Assembly: GCA_005888745.1 (NCBI GenBank)
Contig: VBBS01000032.1
Location: forward strand, 56,116 to 120,115
Length of the DNA stretch: 64,000 bases
Direction of reading: 5' to 3'
DNA from: Candidatus Bathyarchaeota archaeon
Lineage (GTDB): Archaea; Thermoproteota; Bathyarchaeia; 40CM-2-53-6
Both the position numbers and the translations under genes were made by a program. Positions 43,352 through 50,536 of the stretch are shown piece after piece (within the stretch, counting starts at the first letter, position 1; each line of letters begins with the position of its first letter). The notes beneath the pieces are model-generated. The model saw only the letters and a program-made list of their open reading frames with translations, was not told the DNA's origin and did no database searches.

Positions 43352-43552
43352 ATGTGCGTTACAGCAGTAGTGAAATGTTGGCACTGTGGAGAATGGTTCG
43401 CCAAACAGGCTAACCGTCGTGAGTTCGAAAGCTGTCCGTTCTGCGGAAAGGGCTTCGAACAACTCAGCGTTGAGGCACAACGGGCTGTGAAAGCAACTCT
43501 TGCGCCATTCTTCGAAGTGCCTCATCTCAAGGAGAGACCCCTTACCACATAG
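43352..43552 (+). CDS. Small zinc-ribbon protein
   Basis: 66 aa. CWHCGEWF and CPFCGKGF form a four-Cys zinc ribbon over the first 35 residues; the rest is helical. It starts at ATG behind GGGAGGTG, a good ribosome-binding site. A strong terminator follows its stop. Confidence 0.7.
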   Translation: MCVTAVVKCWHCGEWFAKQANRREFESCPFCGKGFEQLSVEAQRAVKATLAPFFEVPHLKERPLTT

Positions 43553-43564
43553 GAGGAACGTTTC

Positions 43565-43586
43565 GGCTCCAATCGGAGCCTTTTTT
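43565..43586 (+). terminator. Hairpin terminator after the zinc-ribbon gene
   Basis: GGCTCC-AATC-GGAGCC followed by TTTTTT: a perfect 6-bp stem with a six-T tract, 13 bases after the stop. Confidence 0.75.
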
Positions 43587-43774
43587 GAGGGCCCCATTCC
43601 GGTTTTTAGTCGGAAACTGCTGCACGAGTTTCACGTGTGTACCTTGGACGGGCTTGAGGTCAGACAGCCTAACTCTTACCAACCAATGTTACCCACTTAT
43701 ATCTAGGACCAGCGTGTCAGATCTTCTATAGATCCTTGGCTCCGTCCATCATGACCTACACGAGTTGAAGCAGT

Positions 43775-44695
43775 ATGAGACAGGTGACCCGATTTTGTAC
43801 AACGCCTGACAATGTACGCATCGCCTATGCGGTTGTCGGCAAAGGACCACCGCTCGTTAAGGCGGCTAACTATCTAAGCCATTTAGAGTTCGACTGGCAA
43901 AGCCCCGTATGGCGCCACTGGCTCGAAACAATGTCAACCGATAGCACGCTGATAAGGTATGATGAGAGGGGATGTGGCCTATCCGACTGGAACGTTCCCG
44001 ACTTCTCATTTGATGCTTGGGTCCGAGACTTGGAATCAGTAGTGAACGCCGCGGGCTTGGAACAATTTCCATTACTTGGAATTTCTCAAGGAGGGGCTGT
44101 CGCGATCGAATATGCGATACGCCATCCAGAGAGAATTACCCAACTCATCCTGTACGGAGGATATGCACGCGGGTGGGCTAAGCGTGGATCAATCGAGACG
44201 ATTGAAAAGCGCCAGGCCTTGATGACCCTCATAAGGCATGGTTGGGGCCATGATGACCCAGCAATTCGCCAATACTTCACCTCCACATTCATTCCCGATG
44301 GCACATTGGAGCAGACGCGATGGTTCAATGACCTTCAGCGAGTCTCCTGTTCGCCTGAAAACGCGGTTAGGTTTCAGGAAGAGTTCGGCCAGGTCGACGT
44401 GTCCATGAATCTTTCCAAGGTAAAGGCTCCAGCCCTGATAATCCACTCTCGAGGAGATTTATCCGTCCCACTTGAGGAGGGTCGGGTTCTAGCTGCGGGC
44501 ATTCCGAACTCACGTCTTGTAACGCTGGAGAGCAGGAACCATTTGTTGCTGGAAGCTGATCCGGCTTGGCACACCTTTGTGTCCGAGGTGAGAAACTTTC
44601 TTGGAAAGCGGGAACTAGTCCCAACCGTGAATGACAAGACAAAGAAGAAGACTGGACTCGGAATATCAGGATGGATAAGGGGACCCCAGACATAG
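43775..44695 (+). CDS. Alpha/beta hydrolase
   Basis: 306 aa. The nucleophile elbow is G-x-S-x-G in LLGISQGGAVAIEYA. The acid lies in ALIIHSRGDLSVPLEEG, and the His in ESRNHLLLE. The oxyanion and cap parts (YDERGCGLSDW, SFDAWVRDLESVV) match the branch often found next to or fused to adenylate cyclases and LuxR-type regulators. It ends LGISGWIRGPQT, a tail shared with the KaiC-like protein at 15.3 kb. It is cargo of element 2. Confidence 0.85.
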   Translation: MRQVTRFCTTPDNVRIAYAVVGKGPPLVKAANYLSHLEFDWQSPVWRHWLETMSTDSTLIRYDERGCGLSDWNVPDFSFDAWVRDLESVVNAAGLEQFPLLGISQGGAVAIEYAIRHPERITQLILYGGYARGWAKRGSIETIEKRQALMTLIRHGWGHDDPAIRQYFTSTFIPDGTLEQTRWFNDLQRVSCSPENAVRFQEEFGQVDVSMNLSKVKAPALIIHSRGDLSVPLEEGRVLAAGIPNSRLVTLESRNHLLLEADPAWHTFVSEVRNFLGKRELVPTVNDKTKKKTGLGISGWIRGPQT

Positions 44696-44857
44696 TCGAA
44701 TCGTGAATCTCCTTTAGCGCGTCGCTTCGCTCAACTCAGATATCGGATTTTCTAGGTACTCATGGATGGGAAGACATCTCAACGAATCATAATCGAGTAC
44801 ATAGAACCACAATCCCCGGAGAGCTTGGCTTCTACACGGTTTTGCCTTGGTGTAGTC

Positions 44858-45313
44858 CTAGAATCGTTCGAGGATTCTCTTCAGGTTCTGGGCAGAATGT
44901 TGGACCATTTTCCGTATGTTCCTCTTGATCATGATTAGATCCATGATCCTCCCGAGGATTGAGTAAGGTGGCATATATTCCACTTCTAAAGAGTAGCGTG
45001 TGCCCTCCCCTTCCTTCTCGACACGATTCACGGCTTTCATCCTCATTGCTTCGGGTATGCCGGAAATCGCTTGCCAAACGATAGAATCGTTTTCCGCCCA
45101 TTCTATGACCCTTCCATCCCATTCCATTTTTCTACCCATGATTTGGCCCGAGTGGTGTGCCGAAGCGCCGACTCCAGTCTTCTCACTTGAAGTGTATGTT
45201 GCGCTAGAAACGAATTCTAGCCAGTCATTGCAACTGTCATGTTGAGTGATACGGCTGAAAACCCTTTCCACAGGGGCATCAATGAATACACTTGATCCTA
45301 CCTTGCTCGTAAT
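44858..45313 (-). CDS. SRPBCC (START/Bet v1-like) family protein
   Basis: About 137 aa from GTG 45271. The typical first strand (SSVFIDAPVERVF) lies upstream of that GTG, in frame, with no ATG/GTG/TTG/CTG before a TGA; an ATT at 45313 is one possible start. Other parts are ISGIPEAMRMKAVNRVE and YSLEVEYMPPY, then a long C-terminal helix. SRPBCC proteins bind hydrophobic ligands in a deep pocket. It may be N-terminally damaged, as are other cargo genes of element 2. Confidence 0.6.
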   Translation of the reverse strand: MTSKVGSSVFIDAPVERVFSRITQHDSCNDWLEFVSSATYTSSEKTGVGASAHHSGQIMGRKMEWDGRVIEWAENDSIVWQAISGIPEAMRMKAVNRVEKEGEGTRYSLEVEYMPPYSILGRIMDLIMIKRNIRKMVQHSAQNLKRILERF

Positions 45314-45424
45314 GAAAATCGCCTCAACAGATGGTCGAATAATTCATCGATTTAACGATGAGCAGCTACTGCGATGTACCCGAAACCGTTCTTCTCAGCT
45401 ACCACTGCGCATCGGGTGTCAGCA

Positions 45425-45495
45425 TGTCTTTCCGGCCCCTTGAGAAACGATTTTCTGAAGGTTATTCTCGGCTATGACCGAGTCTTTCAGAGAGA
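45425..45495 (+). repeat. Right arm of element 2 plus attachment core (attR)
   Basis: The arm reads TTGAGAAAC, TTATTCTCGGCTATGACC, then TTTCAGAGAGA (core 45487-45495). It matches 41170-41235 with scattered changes and one small gap. To the right the sequence switches to the native aIF6 5' end and L31e. Confidence 0.75.
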
Positions 45496-45509
45496 TAGGC
45501 ACTATTCAT
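45487..45509 (-). other. Orphaned native 5' end of aIF6
   Basis: Minus strand: ATGAATAGTGCCTATCTCTCTGA. The ATG overlaps the L31e TGA (ATGA junction). The frame reads MNSAYLS and meets the core exactly in the aIF6 frame (CTC TCT GA). Joined to the present aIF6 after the core it would give MNSAYLSDIFGDPNVG. It was cut off by element integration. Confidence 0.7.
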
Positions 45510-45961
45510 TTTCCCTCACCGGGAAACACGATAACTTTGCCTTCCTTGTCTTTGACAACGCGGATCCTAATCTTCCGAGGTGGTTTGCTGATTCCTCTAT
45601 TCCAGAGAAGACTGTTTGTCTCTTCGCTTAACGAGACGTTATCGGTTTTCATTCTCTGGGCAGCGTATTGTCTAACGTATCTCACCGCTCTGGGCGTTCG
45701 TTTCTCTCTCGGAGCCGTCCAAATACGTCTTAGATTGAGGTCGTAGAATTTCTCTTCAACAATCTCTATCTCCTCCTCTTCCTCAGCAGCTTCTTCAACT
45801 CCCGGAGCCTCTGGTGCTTCGGGCCCTTTCGCCTCTGATTCTAGTCCTACCGTTTCTTCTTCTGTGGATTCCACCTTTTCGTCCTCGGGCTTAGCGATTC
45901 TGGTCTCCTTCGAAAGTTCTGTGCGAGCGTCGTCTTCAGGCGCTACTTCTTTTTCTGTCAT
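45506..45961 (-). CDS. Ribosomal protein L31e with long acidic N-terminal extension
   Basis: 150 aa. The last ~82 residues are L31e (FYDLNLRRIWTAPREKRTPRAVRYVRQY, then NSLLWNRGISKPPRKIRIRV). The first ~67 are an extension rich in Glu, Asp and Ala (EEAAEEEEEIEIVEEK), not found in usual L31e. It sits at the peptide exit tunnel in the ribosome. It starts five bases after L39e and is followed by the orphaned aIF6 start. Confidence 0.92.
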   Translation of the reverse strand: MTEKEVAPEDDARTELSKETRIAKPEDEKVESTEEETVGLESEAKGPEAPEAPGVEEAAEEEEEIEIVEEKFYDLNLRRIWTAPREKRTPRAVRYVRQYAAQRMKTDNVSLSEETNSLLWNRGISKPPRKIRIRVVKDKEGKVIVFPGEGK

Positions 45962-45966
45962 CTACA

Positions 45967-46122
45967 TTACACTTTGATCTTTGTTTCTCGCCAGTGTCGC
46001 TGCTTCGGATTTCTCTTGACTTTGCCCTCAGTCTTAGCTACCACCCAAGAGGGAACGGCTTGGGCCTGTTTCAAAGCATGCGATAGATGTTTCTTCTTTC
46101 CCGAGGGTTTGTGGCGGGCCAT
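45967..46122 (-). CDS. Ribosomal protein L39e
   Basis: 51 aa, too short for the ORF track. MARHKPSGKKKHLSHALKQAQ, VPSWVVAKTEGKVKRNPKQR and HWRETKIKV make a complete L39e, the small basic protein that lines the exit tunnel. Its ATG lies directly after the PDCD5-like gene's stop, and its end is five bases before L31e, the classic archaeal order. Confidence 0.95.
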   Translation of the reverse strand: MARHKPSGKKKHLSHALKQAQAVPSWVVAKTEGKVKRNPKQRHWRETKIKV

Positions 46123-46467
46123 CTATGCTCTCCTGATCTTGATCTCCTTTTTCTGCGATTGTAACTGGACCAGTGTTTTCTTCAGTTGTTCATCGGTTAT
46201 CTGTGTTTGAAGCCTCCCTGACTGGGCAAGTTGAATTAGTTGCATTTCCAATTCCTCAGCGAACTCTGGTTTCACCATTCGAATATTGGCAAGCCGTTGC
46301 CTTGCCTCTGGGGTGAGAATTTGGCGAATGATTGATTGTTTCTGACGCTCCACTTGTTGCTGAGCCTGTGAACGGCGTTGCTCATCGTAGGCGGACCTTT
46401 GCATCTCGACCATTCTTCGTCGGCGTAATGCTTCAAGCTCTTCGTCTGTGTATTCTCCATTAGACAT
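46123..46467 (-). CDS. PDCD5/TFAR19-like DNA-binding protein
   Basis: 114 aa. It has a basic N-terminal helix (DEELEALRRRRMVEMQRSAYDEQRR), a Gln-rich linker, then the three-helix core: IIRQILTPEARQRLANIRMVKPEFAEELE, and LAQSGRLQTQITDEQLKKTL. This matches archaeal PDCD5 homologues, which bind double-stranded DNA; their role is unclear. It shares one base with the S19e stop (TAATG). Confidence 0.92.
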   Translation of the reverse strand: MSNGEYTDEELEALRRRRMVEMQRSAYDEQRRSQAQQQVERQKQSIIRQILTPEARQRLANIRMVKPEFAEELEMQLIQLAQSGRLQTQITDEQLKKTLVQLQSQKKEIKIRRA

Positions 46468-46919
46468 TAACTTGAGGCCTCTTGAGGCCGGGCTCTCAAT
46501 TCTTTGACAACTTCTGCTGCTGTGCGGTTGAGAAGCGCGATCCCTTCCCTAGTTAGTTTTCGGCCTTTTTTCCCATCCAAGGCGATGAGTTCCGCCTTCT
46601 GAAGCTGTTGCAGTGGTTCCCTAATCGCGGAACCTCCCGCGGGTACGTGATGAGCTGGCCGATTTCCGTGACTAACGCGTCCTCCGTACTGGACTCGCAA
46701 CCGAGACACCCCAACCGGGCCTCGGACATACATTTTTCGGAGAAGCGAAGCACATCTGAAGTACCACCAATCCGGGTTCTGGGGGGGCCTCTCCTTGTGA
46801 GCGCCCGTCTTCGCGAATTCTGTCCAAGGCGGCGGAGTGATGTCGCTCACGCTCTCCTTCAGATGCTTGGCTAATCTACTGATGAGTTCCTCGGCCGGGA
46901 CTTCGAAGACTGTGGGCAA
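46467..46919 (-). CDS. Ribosomal protein S19e
   Basis: 150 aa. The winged-helix fold shows VPAEELISRLAKHLKE, RPPQNPDWWYFRCASLLRKMYVRGPVGVSRLR, YGGRVSHGNRPAHHVPAGGS and ELIALDGKKGRKLTREG, all typical. It is a small-subunit head protein. It opens the S19e-PDCD5-L39e-L31e run. Confidence 0.95.
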   Translation of the reverse strand: MPTVFEVPAEELISRLAKHLKESVSDITPPPWTEFAKTGAHKERPPQNPDWWYFRCASLLRKMYVRGPVGVSRLRVQYGGRVSHGNRPAHHVPAGGSAIREPLQQLQKAELIALDGKKGRKLTREGIALLNRTAAEVVKELRARPQEASS

Positions 46920-47005
46920 TTCTGGCGATGTCCTCAGTGGATTCTAGATTTTCGTCGGGAAGGCGAGGGTGGCGTAATATAAGGCTTCATCGAAAAGTGC
47001 GGCCA

Positions 47006-47356
47006 CTATCCTAGTTTTCGATATGGATACCTTCGAATTGCGCCACAGCCAAGACATGAGATGATGATTCTTGAATTGACGGGACGAAGTCTGATTCGCG
47101 CGTTCCTCCCGGGAACCAGGGGCTGGCCGCAGTTCTTGCAGAGACAACGTTTTTTCTCTTGTGGAATCCTGACCTTGGTCCGCCTCGAAATCTTCTTGGC
47201 GAGTCCAGCGTACCTCTTGGACAACTCAACATCCTGAGGAAGGACCGCGTCGGCCTGACGGAGAAGGATCTCTATGCGTTCACGCGCCACTGTTGCAACC
47301 GCTGATCGCATCTTTCCGTAGTTTCGTCTCGTAGGCCTATTTCCCATGAAACTCAT
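47006..47356 (-). CDS. RNase P protein component (Rpr2/Rpp21 type)
   Basis: 116 aa. It has helical N-terminal segments (ARERIEILLRQADAVL, LSKRYAGLAKKISRRTKVRIP), then a zinc ribbon C-x-x-C...C-x-x-C: CKNCGQPLVPGRNARIRLRP and ISCLGCGAIRRYPY. This fits the archaeal Rpp21 subunit, which pairs with Rpp29 on RNase P RNA to mature tRNA 5' ends. It is divergent from Nep1. Confidence 0.92.
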   Translation of the reverse strand: MSFMGNRPTRRNYGKMRSAVATVARERIEILLRQADAVLPQDVELSKRYAGLAKKISRRTKVRIPQEKKRCLCKNCGQPLVPGRNARIRLRPVNSRIIISCLGCGAIRRYPYRKLG

Positions 47357-47383
47357 AACCTAGCTTAGGCAACCTATGATTGA

Positions 47384-48088
47384 TTGCAGTTGGTCCTGTC
47401 ACTAATCCTCGCCGAGTCATCGATAGAACTTGTGCCTAATGAACTGGTCCATCACCCTGCGATATTGAAATCGGCACAACGGAAGAGAAAGGACCCTCAC
47501 GCGCTCATTTTGGACCAGACCTATCATCACCCAGCTATCCTCGGGCTGGGACCGCGTGGAATTGGGAGGGGCCGTCCAGACATCCCCCATCTCTCATTGC
47601 TACTCGCGCTTGGTTCACCACTCAACCTGACAGGGGGACTGAAATGCTACGTGCATACGCGAGATAACAACATAATCAAAGTCGATTCTGGGGCAAGACT
47701 TCCCCGGAATACTGACCGGTTCACTTCGTTACTCGAACAACTCTACCAAGAAAAAGTGGTTCCTCCAACGGGTCGTCCGCTTCTGTCGATCGAATCCGGG
47801 TCCATTGGAGATTTACTCGCCGAAATATCAGGAGAGGTTATCGCACTGACGACAGCCGGGCTTCCCAAAAGTATGGACCAAGTAGCTTCGAGGTTGGTTG
47901 AACATCGCAACCCCGTATTGTTGGTAGGTGGGTTTCCAAGGGGACACTTTTCCAGGGAAGCGATCTCCAAAGCGAAGGAATCGTACCGAATTCACAATCA
48001 ACACTTGGACGCGTGGACGGTTGTCGCGCGAGCTGTCTACGACTTCGAGAGAGCGATTGCGTTAGGAGAAGCTCGTTCCAGAACCTAG
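47384..48088 (+). CDS. rRNA pseudouridine N1-methyltransferase Nep1 (Emg1)
   Basis: 234 aa. It is a SPOUT enzyme that methylates a pseudouridine in small-subunit rRNA. GRGRPDIPHLSLLLALGSPLN is the Nep1 signature, with the Arg and Asp that bind pseudouridine. PVLLVGGFPRGHFS forms the knot and cofactor pocket. The N-terminus matches the family. It starts at TTG, 27 bases from the divergent RNase P gene. Confidence 0.92.
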   Translation: MQLVLSLILAESSIELVPNELVHHPAILKSAQRKRKDPHALILDQTYHHPAILGLGPRGIGRGRPDIPHLSLLLALGSPLNLTGGLKCYVHTRDNNIIKVDSGARLPRNTDRFTSLLEQLYQEKVVPPTGRPLLSIESGSIGDLLAEISGEVIALTTAGLPKSMDQVASRLVEHRNPVLLVGGFPRGHFSREAISKAKESYRIHNQHLDAWTVVARAVYDFERAIALGEARSRT

Positions 48089-48136
48089 CCTTATGTAGAC
48101 GAGGCCGGAATTTCTGTATTGAATGGGTCTAGACTA

Positions 48137-48523
48137 ATGTCCTCGGACTTGGAACTTCAGAGACAAAAACGCGTTCTGGAACTCCGCCGGAGGATGCTAC
48201 AGTCGCAGGCCAAATTCGTTGCAGCTCCACCACTGAAGCCGGCAGAACTTCCTCGGGACGTCGTCCGGAAGCTCTTGGCTGGCAGGGGATCAGAAGTAAT
48301 GGAGACCGCGCGAAGACACTATCCTGCCGAGATTGAACGATTGGAGTCAAGCATAGCTGCCCTAGTCACTCAAGGAAGACTGAAGGGTCCCATCTCGGGA
48401 GAGGAATTGTATGCCTTCCTCCGCCGGCTCGGGCTCGTGTTCAGCATGGACGTGAAGATCAGAATTAAGGAACACGGGGAACTTAAGAGCATCGAAGAAA
48501 AGCTTCGAAAATCGTCGATTTAG
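48137..48523 (+). CDS. PDCD5-like paralogue (probable DNA-binding protein)
   Basis: 128 aa from ATG 48137. The order resembles the PDCD5 gene at 46.1 kb: a basic helix (LELQRQKRVLELRRRMLQSQ), linker, then VVRKLLAGRGSEVMETARRHYPAEIERLESSI and LVTQGRLKGPISGEELYAFL, which line up with the PDCD5 core (TQGRL versus SGRL). Identity is low, so this is a distant paralogue at best. The tail SMDVKIRIKEHGEL also has the basic strand of PDCD5. It follows Nep1 in the same direction. Confidence 0.5.
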   Translation: MSSDLELQRQKRVLELRRRMLQSQAKFVAAPPLKPAELPRDVVRKLLAGRGSEVMETARRHYPAEIERLESSIAALVTQGRLKGPISGEELYAFLRRLGLVFSMDVKIRIKEHGELKSIEEKLRKSSI

Positions 48524-48648
48524 CCGCCGTTTCGCGATTCTTCACGGAATCTTCGTGGACAGTCCACACGGACCGTAGTACTCCAGGACAGGTCAGGCGG
48601 GCACGGAAGACATTTTTTCGTTCTGCCTGTCATAAGAGCCGTTCACCT

Positions 48649-49266
48649 TTGGCAGCCACTGCAGGTGCCTTTAACGTTCCCTTGAAGTGCACCCCGGAAG
48701 AGACCAAGCATTTTGTTGAGCCAGCTATGAAAGAAGCTGAAAGCTCCAACTTCACAGGAGCATTGGAAGTAGTTAACGCTGGATTGAATGCCCATCCTGC
48801 ATCCGAGGGGCTTCTATTTCTCCGATCTTACTTTTGCTACAAGATTGCAGACAGCATAAGCAGTGAGCTTAGCACGTTGCCACAACCGATTCAACCTCTA
48901 GGAGAGGGTGTGCTGATGGTTGATGGCGCGATGACCAACCAAATGCTGGGGCGATTCCAAGAGATAGTCAAGGTTCTAGGGGACGCTGAAGAGGCCATAA
49001 ACGAGATATTGCAAGTGAACCCGCGTAACAACGAGGTTACTGCGTTTAGAGCCTACATTGATAGCAAGCTGCAAAAACTGGGGCAAGAATCCGAAAACAT
49101 GCGGATGACGTTCACAAACACTCCTAACATCGCTGGCAATTTTTGCGTGGGATGCAGGAAGAATATTTCGTTTGACACACAAACGGTCGTCTTTCGGAAA
49201 ACTTCCTCTCCGCAACTAGAAGTCTGGCATCTCCCCTGCTTCAAGCAGATGGGCAACAAGAACTAG
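48649..49266 (+). CDS. TPR-like protein with C-terminal zinc finger, hypothetical
   Basis: 205 aa. The first ~140 residues are helical pairs (FVEPAMKEAESSNFTGALEVVNAGL, EEAINEILQVNPRNNEVTAFRAYI) as in TPR folds. The end, NFCVGCRKNISFDTQTVVF...WHLPCF, has C-x-x-C plus H-x-x-C, a LIM-like single zinc site. No family is recognised. It starts at TTG and is convergent with the YgfZ-like gene, overlapping it by four bases. Confidence 0.55.
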   Translation: MAATAGAFNVPLKCTPEETKHFVEPAMKEAESSNFTGALEVVNAGLNAHPASEGLLFLRSYFCYKIADSISSELSTLPQPIQPLGEGVLMVDGAMTNQMLGRFQEIVKVLGDAEEAINEILQVNPRNNEVTAFRAYIDSKLQKLGQESENMRMTFTNTPNIAGNFCVGCRKNISFDTQTVVFRKTSSPQLEVWHLPCFKQMGNKN

Positions 49267-50297
49267 ACTAGCTTGGTTATTACTGTAGGCAGTGGGCCAT
49301 TGGCTGATTCTACTACTAGCTTGGTTCCTTCCTTGGCAAAGTCTCTCTGCGCGTAGCCTAAACCTACGACGGCTTTCAGTCCAGGGGAGAATGCAGCGCT
49401 GGTGACGTATCCTGCTTCTTTGCCAGTTGCCTGAAACCTTGATTTCGGAACGGGTACGTAGTCGGATTCGGTTTGAAATTGGACAAGGTTCTTGTTTACC
49501 CGTCCAATGTGAGTGGCTCGGGCTACGACTTCTTGACCGAGATAGCATCCTTTGGTGAAGCTGATGGCGTCTTTGTACCCAGCTTCTAGGATTATGGTGT
49601 TCTCGTCCACGTCGACTCCATATCTCGGGTATCCTGCTTCAAGCCTGAGAATTTCCAGGGCATCTTGCCCTACTGGGGTAACTCCTTTGAGGAGGAAGCC
49701 TTGCCAAACTGCCTCAGCCTCGTCATTTGGAATTATTATATCGTATCCGGATTGACCGGTCCGGTCGCGGACAACGATCATGGTAGGGCCTATCATCTTG
49801 TGTTGCAATGGTTTCATGTCTGCTAAAGTTAGGCCGAACAGCTCTTTCGCGTTGTCTGCAGCTTGCGGTCCCTGCAGTGTTAGGTGAACAAATACAGAGG
49901 TGATGTCTTGGACCTGCACGTCCTCCGTGATGATAAATCGGTCGAGGATTTCTTTCACACTGGCTCCCGGAACATCACCGGTGTCGATGAGAAGATCATC
50001 CTCTCTTGCATAGAGGTAGAGGTCCGCAAGCACTCTAGCTTTCGTGTTAAGAAGCGCCGAGCGGACGCCTGTCCCTTCGTTCAGCTTCAAGACTTCATTG
50101 GTGAGTAGTCCGTTGAGGAAGGCTAGTCTGTCCTTACCGGTTATTCGTAGTAGACTGAGGTGTGAAATGTCAGCTAGACCTGAGTGGTTTCGAACGGCCC
50201 AGTACTCTTCAACTGGACTAGTGTAGGACAGTGGAATCCTGCTTTGTTCGAGCTGGGCACCCATCTTCTCATGATGCAGAACCAGTGGATTGGACAT
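49263..50297 (-). CDS. YgfZ/GcvT-like folate-binding protein
   Basis: 344 aa. The GcvT fold is seen in VEEYWAVRNHSGLADISHLSLLRITGKD and LHLTLQGPQAA-like segments. KGCYLGQEVVAR is the YgfZ signature with its conserved Cys. YgfZ (IBA57) proteins use folate to support Fe-S cluster repair or assembly, while true GcvT lacks this Cys motif. So an Fe-S role is more likely than glycine cleavage. ATG start. Confidence 0.88.
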   Translation of the reverse strand: MSNPLVLHHEKMGAQLEQSRIPLSYTSPVEEYWAVRNHSGLADISHLSLLRITGKDRLAFLNGLLTNEVLKLNEGTGVRSALLNTKARVLADLYLYAREDDLLIDTGDVPGASVKEILDRFIITEDVQVQDITSVFVHLTLQGPQAADNAKELFGLTLADMKPLQHKMIGPTMIVVRDRTGQSGYDIIIPNDEAEAVWQGFLLKGVTPVGQDALEILRLEAGYPRYGVDVDENTIILEAGYKDAISFTKGCYLGQEVVARATHIGRVNKNLVQFQTESDYVPVPKSRFQATGKEAGYVTSAAFSPGLKAVVGLGYAQRDFAKEGTKLVVESANGPLPTVITKLV

Positions 50298-50408
50298 GCC
50301 ACCTTACATCGTTCCAATCGCGGGTTATAGGATTGAGCCCGTGTCGTATGTCGCTGGATTGGGCTCGCTTTACCTATTTCCTAGGTGGTGCGGCCGCCGG
50401 GATTTGAA

Positions 50409-50434
50409 TTCCCGAACCGCTGTTGAGGCGGTTT
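50409..50434 (-). other. tRNA intron at position 53/54 (T arm)
   Basis: 26 bases: inner stem AACCGC/GCGGTT with loop CTCAACA; central helix CCCG/CGGG; bulges GGA and AAT cut as GG|A and AA|T. Removal restores the invariant G53-TTC. Confidence 0.85.
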
Positions 50435-50449
50435 CCCGGGTCGTCAGCG

Positions 50450-50467
50450 TTCTGCTAAGCCTATCAT
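50450..50467 (-). other. tRNA intron at canonical position 37/38
   Basis: 18 bases (ATGATAGGCTTAGCAGAA). Central helix CTGC/GCAG next to the anticodon stem; bulges CAA and AAC cut as CA|A and AA|C. Removal leaves a 7-base anticodon loop. Confidence 0.8.
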
Positions 50468-50536
50468 TGGCAGGCTGATATCATAGACCAGGCTAGACCA
50501 CGGCCGCACAAAATGAACCCCGAAAGCTCCCGGTCA

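Larger units (their letters stand above)
41227..45495. mobile_element. Integrated element 2 (4.3 kb)
   Basis: It is bounded by core copies at 41227 and 45487. Contents in order: integrase 3' fragment, three small genes (two membrane), a broken QueT-like gene, a zinc ribbon, an alpha/beta hydrolase and an SRPBCC protein, then the right arm. There is no replication gene or N-terminal integrase, so it is a decayed remnant or was mobilised by a related integrase. Confidence 0.65.
50389..50507 (-). tRNA. tRNA-Gly(GCC) with two introns
   Basis: Acceptor stem GCGGCCG/CGGCCGC, discriminator A, then encoded CCA (50388-50386). Anticodon stem TCAGC/GCTGA; spliced loop CTGCCAC gives anticodon GCC. The spliced T arm is CCGGG-TTCAAAT-CCCGG. 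Two introns: 18 bases at 37/38 (50450-50467) and 26 bases at 53/54 (50409-50434). Both fit a bulge-helix-bulge with 4-bp central helix and 3-base bulges. Mature length is 75 plus CCA. Without removing the second intron the T arm cannot form. A TATA box lies 30 bases upstream. Confidence 0.9.
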
